Part shown: piece after piece, positions 12,779 through 13,246 of the stretch | How positions within the stretch are numbered: the stretch's first letter is position 1 | Layout of the letters: every line of letters begins with the position of its first letter | Assembly: GCA_014729315.1 (NCBI GenBank) | Contig: WJKD01000139.1 | Span: 1-13,246, forward strand | DNA length: 13,246 nucleotides | Direction of reading: 5' to 3' | Source: Promethearchaeota archaeon | GTDB lineage: Archaea > Asgardarchaeota > Lokiarchaeia > Sigynarchaeales > SOKP01 | Position numbers and translations under genes: made by a program | The notes under the pieces: generated by a model | Seen by the model: only the letters and a program-made list of their open reading frames with translations | The model's database searches: none | What the model was told of the DNA's origin: nothing

Positions 12779-12874
12779 TCTTACGCGCGTTCTATATTAT
12801 ATATTAGACTATCGGTTTAAAAATTAACTACAGACTAATAAGACAGTAAAAAAGAAAAGAAAAATTTGTAGTAA

Positions 12875-13246
12875 TTATCTTTCTCTGGTTAATAACAGCA
12901 AAACAATGAGTAAAAGAACCGAGAATAGTAGTGTAAGTACCCACCCGATTCCACCAACCCATACATAAGCTAACCAGATAAATGGAATTATGAAAATTGC
13001 GTCTATTATTATCAATGCGAGGAGAGAAATGTGCTCTTCCATGTAGTACAGATCTAGAAGCATCGGCATGATAGCCAATATTACGAGAAAGCTCGCAGAT
13101 ACTCTAAAAGCTAAAAGATAGGTTGAATTTACCCATGATTGAATATCGTTCGAAGCAGTATATACGTCTGGAAAGTAAAAAAATCCGAGCTTCACGTTGT
13201 TCGCTTGCATGTGCGAATTTAATTGATCAGCGGGCAAAATTCCCGT
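12875..13246 (-). CDS. membrane protein of unknown family, N-terminal end open at window edge
   Basis: The frame is open from the right edge to the stop at 12875 and shows 123 residues. The N-terminal part is soluble and starts with TGILPADQLNSH; a TTG at 13237 could be a start, but nothing favours it and the gene may continue outside. Three hydrophobic segments follow (counted from that TTG: about 39-62, 68-92 and 94-117), separated by a short acidic loop (DLYYMEEH), and the protein ends in a charged TRER tail. Mature topology would be at least three membrane helices with an external or cytoplasmic N-terminal domain. I cannot assign a family. It is upstream of radA on the same strand, with 143 nt between, and appears unrelated to it. 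Confidence 0.6.
   Translation of the reverse strand, partial: TGILPADQLNSHMQANNVKLGFFYFPDVYTASNDIQSWVNSTYLLAFRVSASFLVILAIMPMLLDLYYMEEHISLLALIIIDAIFIIPFIWLAYVWVGGIGWVLTLLFSVLLLIVLLLLTRER

Noticed and set aside
1..13246. CRISPR arrays, tRNA/rRNA genes, insertion sequences, phage or defence genes
   Set aside because: Read through for spaced repeats, tRNA arms with CCA-type ends, transposase motifs and terminal inverted repeats; none seen. No radA intein either.

Overview
The window is AT-rich (roughly one third G+C by eye) and archaeal. The evidence is a RadA recombinase with an N-terminal helix-hairpin-helix domain, an archaeal homotetramer-type tRNA-splicing endonuclease (EndA), a MEMO family protein, a DUF47/PhoU-like protein, OsmC and COG1237 MBL-fold proteins. 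Start regions look either leaderless with a TATA box about 25-27 nt upstream, or carry a GGTGA-type Shine-Dalgarno. The RadA P-loop (GEYRTGKTQ) is closer to eukaryotic Rad51 (GEFRTGKTQ) than to the GEFGSGK form common in Euryarchaeota. With the low G+C this suggests an Asgard/Lokiarchaeia-like archaeon, but that is inference and not proven by this window.

Layout. 1-1748 (minus): a 2-hydroxyacyl-CoA dehydratase/double-cubane type Fe-S subunit, cut by the left edge, and its ATP-dependent activase. 1849-2596 (minus): a VIT1/CCC1-type Fe/Mn transporter whose N-terminus is separated from the body by a 31-nt frame-breaking interruption. 2597-2881: a divergent regulatory region with direct and inverted repeats. 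2882-4034 (plus): DUF47/PhoU-like protein, then a UspA-like protein. 4037-4639 (minus): EndA, ending 2 nt from the UspA stop. 4758-9555 (plus): a tight operon of MEMO protein, repeat-containing coiled coil, PfkB kinase, YdjM-like membrane protein (apparently starting at AUU) and a probable alpha/alpha-toroid protein. 9692-10744 (plus): a thioredoxin-like protein and an OsmC-like protein, each with its own leader and T-run. 10859-12731 (minus): a COG1237 MBL-fold protein and RadA, each with its own upstream region. 12875-13246 (minus): a membrane protein cut by the right edge.

How the parts may work together. The left pair is a complete electron-activation module: the activase hydrolyses ATP to push low-potential electrons into the dehydratase-like partner. 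The transporter, DUF47 and UspA block looks like metal/phosphate/stress homeostasis around one shared regulatory region. The MEMO operon is co-transcribed (spacings of 22 nt or less, one ATGA overlap), but no pathway is evident from its contents. The thioredoxin, OsmC and MBL genes are redox or detoxification-type housekeeping.

The items most worth a second look are the 31-nt interruption in the VIT1-like gene, the apparent AUU start with a well-placed Shine-Dalgarno, the unusual cysteine set of the dehydratase-like protein, and the symmetrical operator-like sites at radA and in the transporter/DUF47 intergenic region. No CRISPR array, tRNA, rRNA, insertion sequence or phage gene is visible.
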